Numbered from the stretch's first letter, positions 24,448 through 35,099 are shown. The stretch: 64,000 bases of DNA from Symbiodinium microadriaticum (GCA_001939145.1 LSRX01000857.1:182219-246218), one strand, 5' to 3'. Numbers and translations are program-made. The notes: generated by a model from the sequence alone, not told the origin.

Positions 24448-24545
24448 TGTATTAAATATAGTATATTGTAACATATTATAATATGCTATGGGTATTATAG
24501 TATACTATGCCCCAAGCCCTATTAGAACCATTAAAGCCATTATAA
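24448..24545. repeat. (CTATA)-type tract joined to dispersed CCCTATT..ATTAAGG motif
   Basis: TATAGTATATTG to TATAGTATACTATG, followed at 24,508-24,540 by CCCCAAGCCCTATTAGAACC and ATTAAAGCC, a variant of the dispersed motif also present at 24,248, 26,561 and 45,641. Confidence 0.6.
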
Positions 24546-24750
24546 GGAGGAGTTGGCGCTTCGAAGCTCGCTGGTTGTGGGCGAGTTTTCCAGCTTTGGT
24601 TTCGTTTCATTGTCGCTATGAAAATTGCAACAAAAGTTAGTACCATTAAGGTTTGATTATCTATGTTTGGTTAAATTTGTTCTTGCTATTACTAGTGGTA
24701 TTACTGTCATTGCGAGCATTATCATTTTTATTGATACAGCTGTTGATGTT

Positions 24751-24857
24751 ATTGTAGGTAGTGGTAGTGGTCGTGGTCGTGGTCGTGGTGGTGCTCGTGC
24801 TCGTGCTCGTGCTCGTGGTGGTGGTGGTGGTGGTGGTGGTGGTGGTGCTCGTGGTGG

Positions 24858-24888
<31 letters not shown>

Positions 24889-24892
24889 GGTG
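24751..24892. repeat. (GGT)/(CGT)/(GCTCGT) triplet array up to the gap
   Basis: GGTAGTGGT passes into GGTCGT, GCTCGT and then pure GGT triplets, which run into the Ns. The array is probably collapsed or unresolved. Confidence 0.9.
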
Positions 24893-25233
24893 NNNNNNNN
24901 NNNNNNNNNNNNNNNNNNNNNNNNNNNNNNNNNNNNNNNNNNNNNNNNNNNNNNNNNNNNNNNNNNNNNNNNNNNNNNNNNNNNNNNNNNNNNNNNNNNN
25001 NNNNNNNNNNNNNNNNNNNNNNNNNNNNNNNNNNNNNNNNNNNNNNNNNNNNNNNNNNNNNNNNNNNNNNNNNNNNNNNNNNNNNNNNNNNNNNNNNNNN
25101 NNNNNNNNNNNNNNNNNNNNNNNNNNNNNNNNNNNNNNNNNNNNNNNNNNNNNNNNNNNNNNNNNNNNNNNNNNNNNNNNNNNNNNNNNNNNNNNNNNNN
25201 NNNNNNNNNNNNNNNNNNNNNNNNNNNNNNNNN
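24893..25233. other. Assembly gap (341 N)
   Basis: A run of N between a GGT array and an AGTAGC array. The real length is unknown, and the two sides need not belong to one repeat. Confidence 0.99.
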
Positions 25234-25329
25234 AGTAGCAGTAGCAGTAGCAGTAGCAGTAGCAGTAGCAGTAGCAGTAGCAGTAGCAGTAGCAGTAGCA
25301 GTAGCAGTAGCAGTAGCAGTAGTAGTAGC

Positions 25330-25361
<32 letters not shown>

Positions 25362-25386
25362 CAGCAGCAGCAGCAGCTTCAGCAGC

Positions 25387-25417
<31 letters not shown>

Positions 25418-25420
25418 AAC
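25234..25420. repeat. (AGTAGC)n, (AGT)n, (AGC)n array
   Basis: Sixteen or so AGTAGC hexamers, then AGT, AGC and AGT triplets. The same AGTAGC hexamer forms the array at 50,488. Confidence 0.95.
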
Positions 25421-26560
25421 GTCGTCTTGGCGGTGGTAGTAGCAATAGCAGTAGCAGTACTGGTAGTGGTTGTGATACCGTATGTCCGAAGTTCGCGGCA
25501 GCACCGGCCATGTCGCACCAGAAAATGCCAAATCGGCCGCGAAGGGGCCGAGGTGGTGATGCTTCAAGTCTCGGGACGGCCTCTGGGGTGCTGAAACTGG
25601 GCACTGAGAGGTGCCGGAAGGCTGAAATGCTGAGAAACCAGGGATTAGGGTTTAGGTGTCCTCGCTTTGCGACTTCTGGTGCTACCTTCTAAGCTCCAGC
25701 AACCCAACATAACCCAACCATGGAAGCCTCTAAAAGACCCAAAAGCCCCAAAAGCCGTCCTTGTTGATCCGACGCTTCTTTTTAAAAGGAGGCCCTCAAC
25801 GGGATTGAAATTACAAGGGTTTTGGACTTAAACCTATGCGAGTCTTAGGATTTGAAAGGTTTTCTTGTTCAAAGCGGTGTACGATTTGAAGGGGCTTTGG
25901 GTTTCCAGCATGCTAGATTGGAAGTTTTCAGCACACGGCCTCCCATGACTTGGAAAGGGTCGCCACATAGACCCAACCTGCTCAATCTCGGGTGATAAGA
26001 GCTAGGGCTAAGCCCTAAACCCTGAGCCCTAAGCCCTAAACCCGAAACCGTGAACCCTCAGCCCTAAGCCCTAAACCCTCAAGCAGCCGTAATCCCTAGA
26101 CTTCGAGCACTAAACAGAATCCCTTGAGGTGATAGAATGTAATGAGATGGAACTCTGAATGTATTGGTATCATTATCATTATTATTAACAAGTTGAAATC
26201 TGATTGGCTTTGCTTGTTAAGGGCTGAGGGTTTAGCGATCCTTAGTTGCGGGAGATGGCAAGTTTCAGGAACTGCCTCCTTTGCAGTGGAAGCAGGTTTA
26301 TGGCGCGTGGCCAAGCTTGAAGCTCAATCATGGGAGTGGTGCTGAGACAGATCTGCATGGGAATGCTTCAAGCAGCTCAGGCTCTAGATCTGGCGGTTTA
26401 TACCGACTAACACAGGGGATTCGGGGCCGGAAGGGGCGCCCTAACCCTAGCCTAGACCGTAGAATTTGTTCTTCAATGTCAAGGAGGGGCTTGGAAATGT
26501 GAGTGGGATCCTTCTTAGAAGAAAACCCGAAACCGGATCGCTCAGTACAGTCATAGTTAT

Positions 26561-26599
26561 ACTCCCCAAAAACCTTATTCTAATCATTAAGGCCCCCCC
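26561..26599. repeat. Dispersed ~30-bp motif (CCCAAAACC..TTCTAAT..ATTAAGGCCCC)
   Basis: Best-preserved single copy of a motif also seen at 11,350-11,382, 24,248-24,280, 28,869-28,895 and, in reverse, at 45,641-45,675. Likely the terminal part of another short dispersed element. Confidence 0.55.
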
Positions 26600-27605
26600 A
26601 TGGTAGGGGTTTAGGGTTCAGGGTTTCGGGCTTAGGCTGGACAGAGCTTCTATCCAAGGCTGATGCTGCAAAGCAGAACTCACGCCAAACGGCGTTAGCA
26701 AGAGTCGGTTGAAAAAAGGAAGACGCTGAGTGCTGCATGCCAGCATCCTGCAGATGCTGAGTCTGCAACCATCCACAGTGTTGCAGTGTGTGGGTTTCAA
26801 AGTTGAGTGTCGGGTCGAGAACGACTGTAGGCATGAGGGGCCTCTTGTAATGGGGACAAGTTGAAGCTTACAGGATACGTGGACCAGTGTTTTTTTCATT
26901 TAAAGAGACAACAATGACATCATTGGCGATGGCTCTGGGATTCGACAAGAGTTGATGTCCCTTGCAATATCTTCGAGACCGAAGCCCGCAAGTGATGGAT
27001 ACCCAAAATCTAACCATCCCAGATCCCCAAACACCTAAGCAGAAGCCCCTAAACCTGTACACTCCGACGCCGAAGCGCACAACACAAAAGGCTTAACCCT
27101 ACACCCTCACACCGAAACCTTAACCGGTAAACAGAAATCTTGAATCCGACGTGTGACCACGGCAGAAGCCTTACTAGTGGTCCTTGTGTGGCTCTAGCAA
27201 CTGAAGCGAAGAAAAACGTTTCTTCCATCAGGGTTCCTCTTCTGACAGTTGATGTGGGGGGGATGAAATGAAGCATGCTAGGGCCCGTAGCAACGTCCTC
27301 TTTGCTGTGAGACTCCCAGCTCCTACTTCGAGCACAACTGACTCGCATTTGTTGGTTTAGGGTTTAGGGTTTAAGGGTAGGGAGGCAGGCCCAACATTAG
27401 CTGTGTGATCCATGCGCGGGGTAAGGTTTGCCTTGCCTGCGCACTCAGGCTCTGAATCATAAACCATAGTAGACCATGCAGACAGACTAGCCCAAGTGGC
27501 CCTTGTCAAACATTGCAGTGTTGGTTATTCAACGTGCTGTCGTGCGACCAATCGTCTTGACAGAATTCCAAGCCTTTTCTTCACTCTAGACCATCCCTCA
27601 TCTGG

Positions 27606-27645
27606 AATTATGTTATATTACGTTATAATGCATGATATTACATTA
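27606..27645. repeat. TTATATTACGTTATAATG tract
   Basis: Short AT-rich self-complementary stretch of the CTATA class. Confidence 0.5.
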
Positions 27646-29331
27646 AACCGCATGCTTAGGTGGGTATAAGCCCACTTCACCATAAACGTCTGTTGCGACT
27701 CTACCCTTCCACGCTTTGTTTGTACAAACGGACCGGAATCATGCTCTGCTGCTTCAGCACTGCATTCTTTGTTGCACCGTTGTCCAGTTTTCTGTTCATG
27801 TATAGAAAAATAGAAAAATGTGTGAGACATGGGTTCCTTTCTGACGATGTTATTCGTATGTTGGAGCATCCCTAGTGTTGATTTGTGCCGTATTGTTTGG
27901 GTGAAACGCAGCTTCGTTCTTCGAACGCACGACTGGTCGTATCCGTTACTGCTACATTGCCATGCTTCAAATACGTGTTTTACTCCATATTATGTTGCGT
28001 ATCCTGTTCAGGTGCGGTGTTAGGATCTTCAGTTCTGCGTATGGGTAGTTCTCTAACCTACGATCCCTTTTAGAGTTCGCTTTATAAGTTATTTGAATGC
28101 CGTGCTACATTGGAGACCCAAAAAGAGAGAGTCTAATTTAGAGCACTACCCCTATCTTCTGTTTTTGTCTTTGTGTCACCCTAAACCCGAAACCCTAAAA
28201 CCCCTAAACCCTGAACCCCTAAACACTTAAACCCTTAAACCCTAAACCCCTAAACCCCTAAACCCCTAAACCCTAAACCTGCCTGAACCCCTAAACCTGC
28301 TGTGTGCCTTTAGCAGACCATCTCAAGGCTTGCTCCCGCGCGCTGCGGAGCTTGCAGGTGGGGCAGGGCCTCAGGGCTCTGGGGTCTAGGGGGTGTTGGG
28401 TTTAGGGGTTTAGGGGTTAGGGGTTAGAGTTTAGAGGTTTAGGACTCAGATTTTTAGGATTCAGGTTTATTGCTGTCATAACTATCTTTGGCGCCACTAC
28501 TGTGCTACTATCGGTGCTATTAGCATTACGATCATTACTACCATTGTCGCTTCCGGGCTCCAAGGGTTAGGGTTCAGGGGTTTAGGGTTTAGGTTTTAGG
28601 GGTTCAGGGGTTTAGGTTTTAGGGGTTCACGGGTTTAGGGTTTAGGGTATAGGGCGTTCTTTGCCTGGATCCTCTTTGTGGGGCATGCTGCCGCGGGACT
28701 GAAGCGGTCTGTCGGGGGCTCTAGCAAGGCCGTGCTGCTCGTGCCTGGGTAATCTAGGGGCCAGAATGAGTACCTATACTATTTTGGGGGGTTCCTTATA
28801 ATGATTACAGTATAACATACCCCCAAAGACTCTCCTAAGCATTAAGGCTCCTATCTAAATAAATAGAGACCCTCTTCTAATTGTTAAGGCTCCTAGATGA
28901 AATAAATGGGCAGCCTAGCCATTGCAGTTGTTCGCGTTTTCGTGGATCCTCAGAGCACCTGCAGCCCTTGCTCAATCGTTTCAAGGCTTCGTATCTCTAC
29001 ACAGCGACGCAAGGAGAGAGAGTGGCTGGCAATTTGTGCTGTGAGTTGTCTCTGAACTCTGGGATAAGTCCAAACTCTGGGGTTTGAACTGTTCCAAGTC
29101 CTTAGCGGTTGCATTTTTGCAATTGCCTCGTGGCTTGAAGCTCCTTTTGGTGACAATCCGCCAGCAACCGACTGCAGAGAAGCACCAGTCGAAGCCAAGC
29201 TTCATGCAGGCCCGGAGTGTAAGGGAGGAGCAAAGATGTACGTCGGAGCACTAGCTACGAAGTTCCCCGATATCCCCATCTTGCTCCAGCCTATCCATGC
29301 GGCTGCGTCGGCCTTGATCAGCTCTGGCCAT

Positions 29332-29384
29332 AGAATAATATGCTATAATATACTATATGCAATGTACTATAATATACTATAATG
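29332..29384. repeat. (CTATAATATA) tract
   Basis: ATGCTATAATATACTATATG followed by TACTATAATATACTATAATG: two nearly identical ~26-bp halves. Confidence 0.7.
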
Positions 29385-30100
29385 AGAGCAGCACATCCAA
29401 GTTACCTCTTCCGCAGCAAGCCGAATAAATGCGCCGGGGAGTTCTAACCTGCACACCTGAAACCGAAAGCCAGGTCTCCGGCTGTGCCAAGCTGCTAAGC
29501 GTTTCAGCTTGTCCTTCAACAAAGATAGTCTGCTGGAAGACGGACCCTGTACAGTTCTCAAGCAACGGCCCACCCCCCCGCCACCCGAGCCTGTCAGCGC
29601 AGGCATTTCTACTGAAGGTGTGGGGAAAGTTGCACGTGCCTGTGAAGGCCTGATTGCACAGCATTTTGGCATCGAGGGGTTCAGGGGGTGTCGGAGTTGG
29701 GCGGGAGGTTTAGGGTTTCAGGCTTAGCTCGAACTCTAGTCCGGAGTTCAAACTTCCGGTTTAGGGTCCGATCTACTTTGCAAGAGCTGTTCTTATTGCC
29801 TTCGGTGTTGTTGCTTACGAATCTCAAGACCCTGAGCCCCTAAACTCCAATCCTGAACCTCCCCAAACACTGCGTGCCACATGCCAGAACCCCCGAACAC
29901 GATATCTCTCAGCTCTCAACTACCCTAAACCCTAAGTTGCAGGACCTCAAATCTCTATCCTGAACCCAAAACTCATTGACGCCCCAACTCGGCAAGCAAA
30001 GGTTCGAACTTGCCAAGACCCAGAAACTTGACCTATCCCCAAACCGTGCGCAGGCCTCGAAGTAAGAAGTTGCGACACAAACTTCTTCTCATATTACTAC

Positions 30101-30141
30101 TACGACGACGACGACGACGACTACTACTACTACTACTACTA
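30101..30141. repeat. (ACG)n/(ACT)n microsatellite
   Basis: About six ACG triplets followed by about seven ACT triplets. Confidence 0.95.
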
Positions 30142-30516
30142 GGCACAAGGCGGATCGTTTGCCCACCGTTGTTGTTGCGTTTGCTTGACTTTAGTCGGTA
30201 TTTACGAGAGATATGAGCTCTGCAAAGGTGTCGCAAATGACTACGGAATTAGAAAGTTTGGAGCAGGCTTTGTGTGCTGTCCAAGATGGGAGGCTCAGGG
30301 CAGGCTTAAGAGTGAGGACACGAAAAGCTCGGCCAGGGCGGTGTTTTCTGCAGTCGAAGCCCTGCGACACTGCTTCAAGAAAGCGCTTTACACTGCCTTC
30401 CAACTTCGTCGCGGACTTTGTCGTTTTACGTATTTTAGGGACTAGGCGAAAGAAGATTGGAAGATTAGTGCTTGCTTCGCTTTCACGCCCACTGACACAC
30501 ACGCTTAGCTGTGTCT

Positions 30517-32260
30517 TCAGCCCAAGGTGAGAAAACTTGTCTGGGACCACATGTCTTTCGGCGGCAGGCGATCCTCACAGGCCGCGCGGAAAGAAGTGAA
30601 AGCCTGCACGACTGCCTCGAGGCCGATGTTCTCACTCAAGAAGACAGCAGACAAGCCTTGGATGTGGGATTTTGTTGGACCACCCTTTCCAAGGAGACCC
30701 AGACGACGGAGCATGCGCTTCATGCTTCCTGCCAAGGCCTCGCATCTCTGGTCCCCCCCGACAAGGGTCACGGACCGAGAGGAGATCTTAGCCCTGGCTT
30801 TGCTACCGAGGAATTTCAAAGCTGTCTTTCCAAGCTTTGCGGTGCCCAACTTCGTGGTTGGAGTAAAGTGGTTGCGGCTGTGCGCTGCTGTAGCAGCGGA
30901 GAGACCGAGCTCTTTGTAAGCCTTGGCCAAACCTTTGCCTGCATCACTGCCAATCACGTGTTGCTTGTTCGAGACTTTCGCCGCGATCAAGTTCTTGACC
31001 TCTTCGGCGCTCTCTGGCGGGCCTGTCCAGGTTGACGGGTTTGTGGAGGTGGTTCGAGGTGTGTTTTCGGGTTGGAAAGGTTGAGGGTTTAGGCAGGGAG
31101 CTGCAGCGTTTAGGTCTCGAATGAAACGGCAGGAAGCCCAAACAACGATGCCAAGAGAGCAGCTTCAGAGCTCTTTTTCGTGGCGGTCTGCAAGCGTCTT
31201 AGACACTGTCTTCGACAGTGTTTGGCGAGAGCAAAAGGCCGGTGCCCAGGAGAGATATGTCTTCCAGGATTCTGGACCATGCCAGAAAAAGTTGTCGCAA
31301 GGCAACGGTGTGCTCGAAGAGTGCTTGTCGACGCTGCGTTTCCAACAGAACCTTGCGGATGTCCGCACACAAGGCTCCCAGGCAGCATCTCCACTGATGG
31401 CCCGCCCATTTCCGCACCTGCTGCCGAAAGGAAACATGGTCCGCTGCAAACTCCAAGCGCGCCAACTCGACAGGCATGACAGTGATGATGTCATCACGTG
31501 CGTCCAAGGAAGCCAGGGCTGAAGCAGCCAGTGTCAAGACATGGAGATCGGCCTGGCTTTGGTCTGGCCCCAAGTAGCATCGGAGTGCGAAAGAAGCCTG
31601 AGTTACTTTCAGAGCGAGGCTCAGGAACCCCGTTTTCCAAAGTCGGCGAGCATCCACGTGCGGGAAGGCCAGGTCTAAAGCTGCTGCGAGTGCAGCCGCC
31701 AGACCCAGGACAAAATCGTCATCCACTGGACATGACATGTTGCTATTGCAAGGAATCTTTGAACCGAAACTACCTGCAGTGACAATAAAAGCATTTCAGA
31801 GCGGCATGAGAAGTCGACTGAAGCAGGCTCTGCAAGCAGGCGGGCCTGGTGCACCCAGCTTCGTGGTTCTGTTCGGCAAAGGCAGAAAGACCTTGTGGTC
31901 GGTGCTCCGATGGCAGCCGATGAGGAACCGGCCGACATGGGTCACCTGCTTCTTGGACTTGTCTTTGGACCCCGCGCTTCTCGTTCCGTCCCACTCGACG
32001 ATGCCTGCAGGGAAGACGACCTTGAGGTTGGCCTCCATCTGCGCGAAGGCAGTTGCCAGGCGACACTGTCCGTAGACCCGATCCACAAAATCGCGGGATC
32101 GTCCTATCATGAGAGGTGCCGAATCCTGGGGGATTCTCTGAGCGAAACAGTACAGAGCCATCAAAATGCCTGGGCAATCGGCATCATACCCAGCGGAGAG
32201 CAAGCCGTAGCAGGGAGTGTAGGCATACTTCCAGTTGATTCCTCGAAATATTGTCGGCAT
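30517..32260 (-). CDS. IS1595/ISXO2-like DDE transposase gene (two exons seen)
   Basis: DDE-type transposase related to the ISXO2/IS1595 family, either mobile or domesticated. The first visible exon (32,260-31,846) has a helical stretch (LLSAGYDADCPGILMALYCF), then the first acidic residue in IVEWDGTRS (codon 31,990-31,988), then KKQVTHVGRFLIG and LGAPGPP. The second exon (31,022-30,517) carries PESAEEVKNLI, the second Asp in HVIGSDAGKGLAKAY (codon 30,945-30,943), and a Glu in RCEALAGSMKRM (codon 30,741-30,739), which sits where the family has its third catalytic residue. Joined at the 9-bp repeat, the two exons give one frame of 306 residues from the ATG at 32,260. That ATG may be internal: the TIFRGINWK start resembles the family's zinc-ribbon-to-core junction, and Cys-rich minus-strand sequence lies upstream at 32.5-33.5 kb. 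The family assignment is from remembered motifs, not a search. No inverted-repeat ends were found. Confidence 0.6.
31023..31845 (-). other. GC-AG intron bounded by 9-bp direct repeats
   Basis: The minus strand reads AGGCCCGCC at both the donor side (31,847-31,839) and the acceptor side (31,024-31,016). Splicing AG|GC...AG|GC removes 823 bp and restores the reading frame exactly (Gly-Ala-Pro-Gly-Pro-Pro-Glu-Ser). GC donors are known in dinoflagellate introns. A direct repeat at the splice sites is what is expected when an intron arises by insertion with target-site duplication. The intron contains a short CCCTAAACCCTCAACC patch near 31,081-31,095 and a 179-codon open frame. Confidence 0.6.
31199..31738 (-). 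CDS. Unrecognised 179-aa ORF inside the intron
   Basis: An ATG at 31,738 opens a minus-strand frame of 179 codons with balanced composition: an Ala/Leu-rich start (VLGLAAALAAALDLAF) and a helical, charged C-terminal part (around VLLETQRRQALFEHTVALRQ). I recognise no domain. If the flanking exons splice as proposed, this frame lies wholly within the intron, on the same strand as the host gene. It could be cargo of the inserted element, an alternative exon, or chance, since GC-rich DNA gives long open frames easily; frames are also open on the opposite strand here. Confidence 0.3.
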   Translation of the reverse strand: MSCPVDDDFVLGLAAALAAALDLAFPHVDARRLWKTGFLSLALKVTQASFALRCYLGPDQSQADLHVLTLAASALASLDARDDIITVMPVELARLEFAADHVSFRQQVRKWAGHQWRCCLGALCADIRKVLLETQRRQALFEHTVALRQLFLAWSRILEDISLLGTGLLLSPNTVEDSV

Positions 32261-32485
32261 CAAGATTCGGTTTTGGGTTTGAGGGTGTTAGGGTTCAGGG
32301 TTTGGGAATCAGGATCCCAGGTAGTCGAAACCTAGACTGTCTAGCCTAAACCAAGACATCCTAAACCGTAGATTGGAAAGCAAAGCAAGAAACAAAGTGC
32401 AGCAACATGTGATTGAAACGGAGTGCTGGGTCGGTGAGCTGGACAAGCTTTGCTTCCACATCGCAAGATGAACGAAGTGCCTAGC

Positions 32486-32514
32486 AGGGTTTAGGGTTTA
32501 GGGTTTAGGGTTTC
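32486..32514 (+). repeat. Four perfect TTTAGGG units at a presumed exon edge
   Basis: The cleanest short array in the transposase gene region. On the minus strand it follows directly after the frame ending TGTPP. A second, degenerate patch lies at 32,273-32,310, just upstream of the core exon. Confidence 0.85.
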
Positions 32515-33015
32515 TGGCGGAGTGCCTGTCTTGCGGAGAGGTGTGCGGCAGCTCCAGCAAAGTCGCTTTGCTTGCGTGCCAAAGAACTTCTGTCGTGCCA
32601 GCCAAGCCTGAAGGGCATCTATGGCGAAAGGCAAAACTATTGAACCGAAACCCTTGCAAACCCGCATGTGAAAACAAGACAGTCTCCAAGTGTTTGCCTC
32701 GCACTTCTTCGGGGACCAGGAACAAAGCTCAGGGAAGGACACTTGCCGCAAGGCACGCAACTTGTTCGTGCAGGAGGGTTTGCGCCCCCCCGAGTAGGAC
32801 AAGCCTTGTTTATGAAACTCAGAGTTGATACCATCTTGCTTCGCCTGTGTCTTGGACACAGGCTTTATGCGGCCATTCGCATAACGCAAGACCGGCTGCT
32901 TCAGTCTGCACTTCATGGCGAACCCCGAGCCGAGAAGGAGACTGCAGGGTGCAAGGCTTGACAGGAGAACTGGAGACATGCATGCTGCAAAGGCGTGCTC
33001 CGCGTCGAAGAACAC
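32513..33015 (-). CDS. Possible upstream exon(s) of the transposase gene
   Basis: A minus-strand open frame ends with FFGTQAKRLCWSCRTPLRKTGTPP just before TTTAGGG repeats. The Cys-x-x-Cys and the Arg-Lys-Thr-Gly-Thr phrase resemble the zinc-ribbon segment that precedes the ISXO2-type core, and the core exon starts with TIFRG, which would follow on naturally. I could not find a GT/GC...AG pair joining the two: no AG lies near the start of the core exon. The upstream half of the frame looks less protein-like. This may be a genuine exon or a fragment separated by an insertion. Confidence 0.3.
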
Positions 33016-33027
33016 ATGGAATCTTTT

Positions 33028-34055
33028 CTAGCAAGCAGGACGTGAGCCGCGCTGAAAGGACGAGTCCAGAGAATTGTATTCGTCCTGTAGAAACTGCGGC
33101 AACTCCGAAAAGCGCTCCATAGGAAAGTTCTCCCGATAGAAGCATTTTGGCTCTCGCCAAAAATTGCTGCAGACCAAGAAGAGCCTGGCTCGTTGAGGGC
33201 CGCTCTTGTAGATATGCGGCAGCAACGCCCGGCAGTGGCGACGTCCGTTCTTGTACATCATCTGATGCTCGTGGCCGCCCCACTTAAATTGTCGAACTTT
33301 GGAACGCCCCATCACATACGGCGTCAATCGCTCCGACACAGGAAGCAAAGCGGCCGCGATCCCCGCCTGTACATCAGGATCTGCTTCGAGCTCCTGAAAG
33401 GCTTGCAGCAGGGGCAGTAAAAAACAAGAGTGTCAGCACGTCCTGGGTGGAGAGGCGACACCAGTTGTCGGAAGCAGCCGTGCAGACTGCCACCTTTAAA
33501 CGACTACGAAGGTGCACAGGAGAGCTGCGAGAAACACGTACAGAAACACGTGCAGGCGAGTGGCGTCAGCAGAAGAGGCTGGTGGCTGTAGAGCAAGTTG
33601 GTCCTGGCGAGCTGGCTTATCCATAAAAGTTCATATGACCCGCACGCTCAAAAAGAAAAATCAGCGCAGACTGTCTTTCCGAGCTCCTTCTGCCGAAGCA
33701 TCCTGTCGTAGCCTTTCAACCGTCGTGAGTGCGGCGAGTCGTGCTCGGCCGTAGGAGACAAAGCGACATCGCCAGCGTCAGGGTCTAGTAGGCGGTGACG
33801 CCGAGCAGTAGACGGAGAGGAAAAGTCCAGCTGCGGACCCCGTTGTCTATGGAGTTCCTCCAAGCAAGCATTTACAGCTACACAGAGTGACGGGGCTCCG
33901 GAAGCAGCCCTCACGAAACTTAGGCGCAGTGACAAACACTGTGCTGCAGACTGTGCGGAAACCTCCTCCGCTTGGAGGCAGGCGGCCAGAAGCTCCTGCG
34001 GGAAAATAGGGCCCGTCGAACTCGCCACACAGTGAACCCGAGAAGCAGTCCTCAT
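33028..34055 (-). CDS. Possible 5' exons, Cys-rich, frame uncertain
   Basis: Three minus-strand stretches have protein-like composition. 34,055-33,648 includes PIFPQELLAACLQAEEVSA and LCVAVNACLEELHRQRG. 33,487-33,330 includes YCPCCKPFRSSKQI and LCFLC, giving two Cys-x-x-Cys pairs. 33,312-33,028, from an ATG, includes MGRSKVRQFKWGG and FSELPQFLQDEYNSL. They are in different frames, so introns or indels must separate them. They lie upstream of, and on the same strand as, the DDE core, and paired cysteines suit an N-terminal zinc-binding region, but I cannot prove they belong to it. Confidence 0.25.
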
Positions 34056-34469
34056 CTGTGGGAAACGAAGATTCCATGGAATCCCCGAACACTGCCGGCC
34101 AAGTCCGTCTGTAAGGCTGGGCTGCCGTAGCAGCGAGCTCCTGATGAAGGACCGGAGGCCAGCCCCACGATTTGAACAAAACCTTAAACCCTGAAGTTGA
34201 CGATGCTGTTAGCCCAAGACCCCAAAGTTTCACAGGGCAAGAGACCTCGTTCAAGAGAGGGGCAGCGAAAAGCCATGCACCGAACCCCGACATGGCTTTA
34301 CGCGCAGGCTCCGTGATCAAAAGTGTCAGCTTTGCGTTAACTGCATGACCGATGGCAAGTGCAAGACACAGGAAGCCCTGCCCACGGATTGTTGTCTGCA
34401 GCAACAGCACCCACAAAGCTCCTGACCCCCGGAGCCTCTGAAAGGGCTTCAGGGCAGAGCTGCGGGCTT

Positions 34470-34710
34470 CAAGGGTGTATGACATGTAATGCAATGTAGC
34501 AATGTACTGTGAAGGCATGCAAGAAATGTAGGCGTGCATGTATGCATGTATACGGGTATTTCTGTTTGTATGACATGTATTGCAATGTACTGTAAGGTCA
34601 TGTAAGCATGCATGTATGCATGTCGGTATACATACACAAACGCATGCATGCACGTATGCATGCATGTATTCTGTTCCCAAGCATGTATGTAGGTATACGT
34701 GTATGCATGA
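34470..34710. repeat. (ATGT/CATG) tetranucleotide tract with ~91-bp duplication
   Basis: GTATGACATGTAATGCAATG at 34,477 recurs as GTATGACATGTATTGCAATG at 34,568, with similar downstream GCATGCATGTATGCATGT. The tract is an imperfect tandem duplication built on ATGT and GCAT tetramers. Confidence 0.75.
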
Positions 34711-34796
34711 AACCATGGCCACGAGGAAGACGAACCTGGGCGGGCAAAGGGGTACAGGAGGAAAGAAGGGTGGGCAAACGACCAGGTCGGAGCCTA

Positions 34797-34800
34797 CTAG

Positions 34801-34857
<57 letters not shown>

Positions 34858-34858
34858 A

Positions 34859-34892
<34 letters not shown>

Positions 34893-34893
34893 T

Positions 34894-34950
<57 letters not shown>

Positions 34951-35012
34951 CACTACTACTGCTCCTGCCTGGTGCTGCTGCTGCTGCTGCCGCCGCAGCC
35001 TGCTCCTGCACC

Positions 35013-35046
<34 letters not shown>
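34797..35046. repeat. (ACT)n then (GCT)n triplet array
   Basis: About 55 ACT triplets with rare interruptions pass into GCT/GCC triplets at about 34,970. Frames of poly-Thr, poly-Leu, poly-Ser and poly-Val across it are repeat artefacts. Confidence 0.95.
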
Positions 35047-35099
35047 AGTGCCACCGCCGCTATCACAAGTATTACCACTGCCCATAGCAACCGCACCCC

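Larger units (their letters stand above)
20541..24620. other. Gene-free repeat-rich tract
   Basis: Telomere-like patches at 20,752-20,775, 20,926-20,962 and 21,191-21,212 (plus), 21,580-21,630 (minus), 22,307-22,400 and 22,744-23,005 (plus). Other elements are listed separately. A minus-strand frame at 22,384-22,608 ends in the Asn-Pro-Lys-Pro peptide typical of translated CCCTAAA repeats and is not supported. No gene recognised. Confidence 0.55.
25700..30090. other. Gene-poor tract
   Basis: Telomere-like patches at 25,995-26,090 (minus), 26,600-26,630 (plus), 27,355-27,380 (plus), 28,183-28,290 (minus), 28,387-28,452 and 28,565-28,650 (plus). The minus frame at 26,834-26,640 has fairly protein-like composition and then runs into Pro-Lys-Pro-Glu-Thr-Leu-Asn-Pro-Lys-Pro from CCCTAAA repeat; it could be an exon end followed by a repeat-bearing intron but has no other support. 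Frames at 27,660-28,070, 28,950-29,200 and 29,370-29,670 look random. Confidence 0.5.

Noticed and set aside
24625..25692. Long frames spanning the assembly gap
   Set aside because: They bridge Ns and triplet arrays; no non-repetitive protein sequence supports them.
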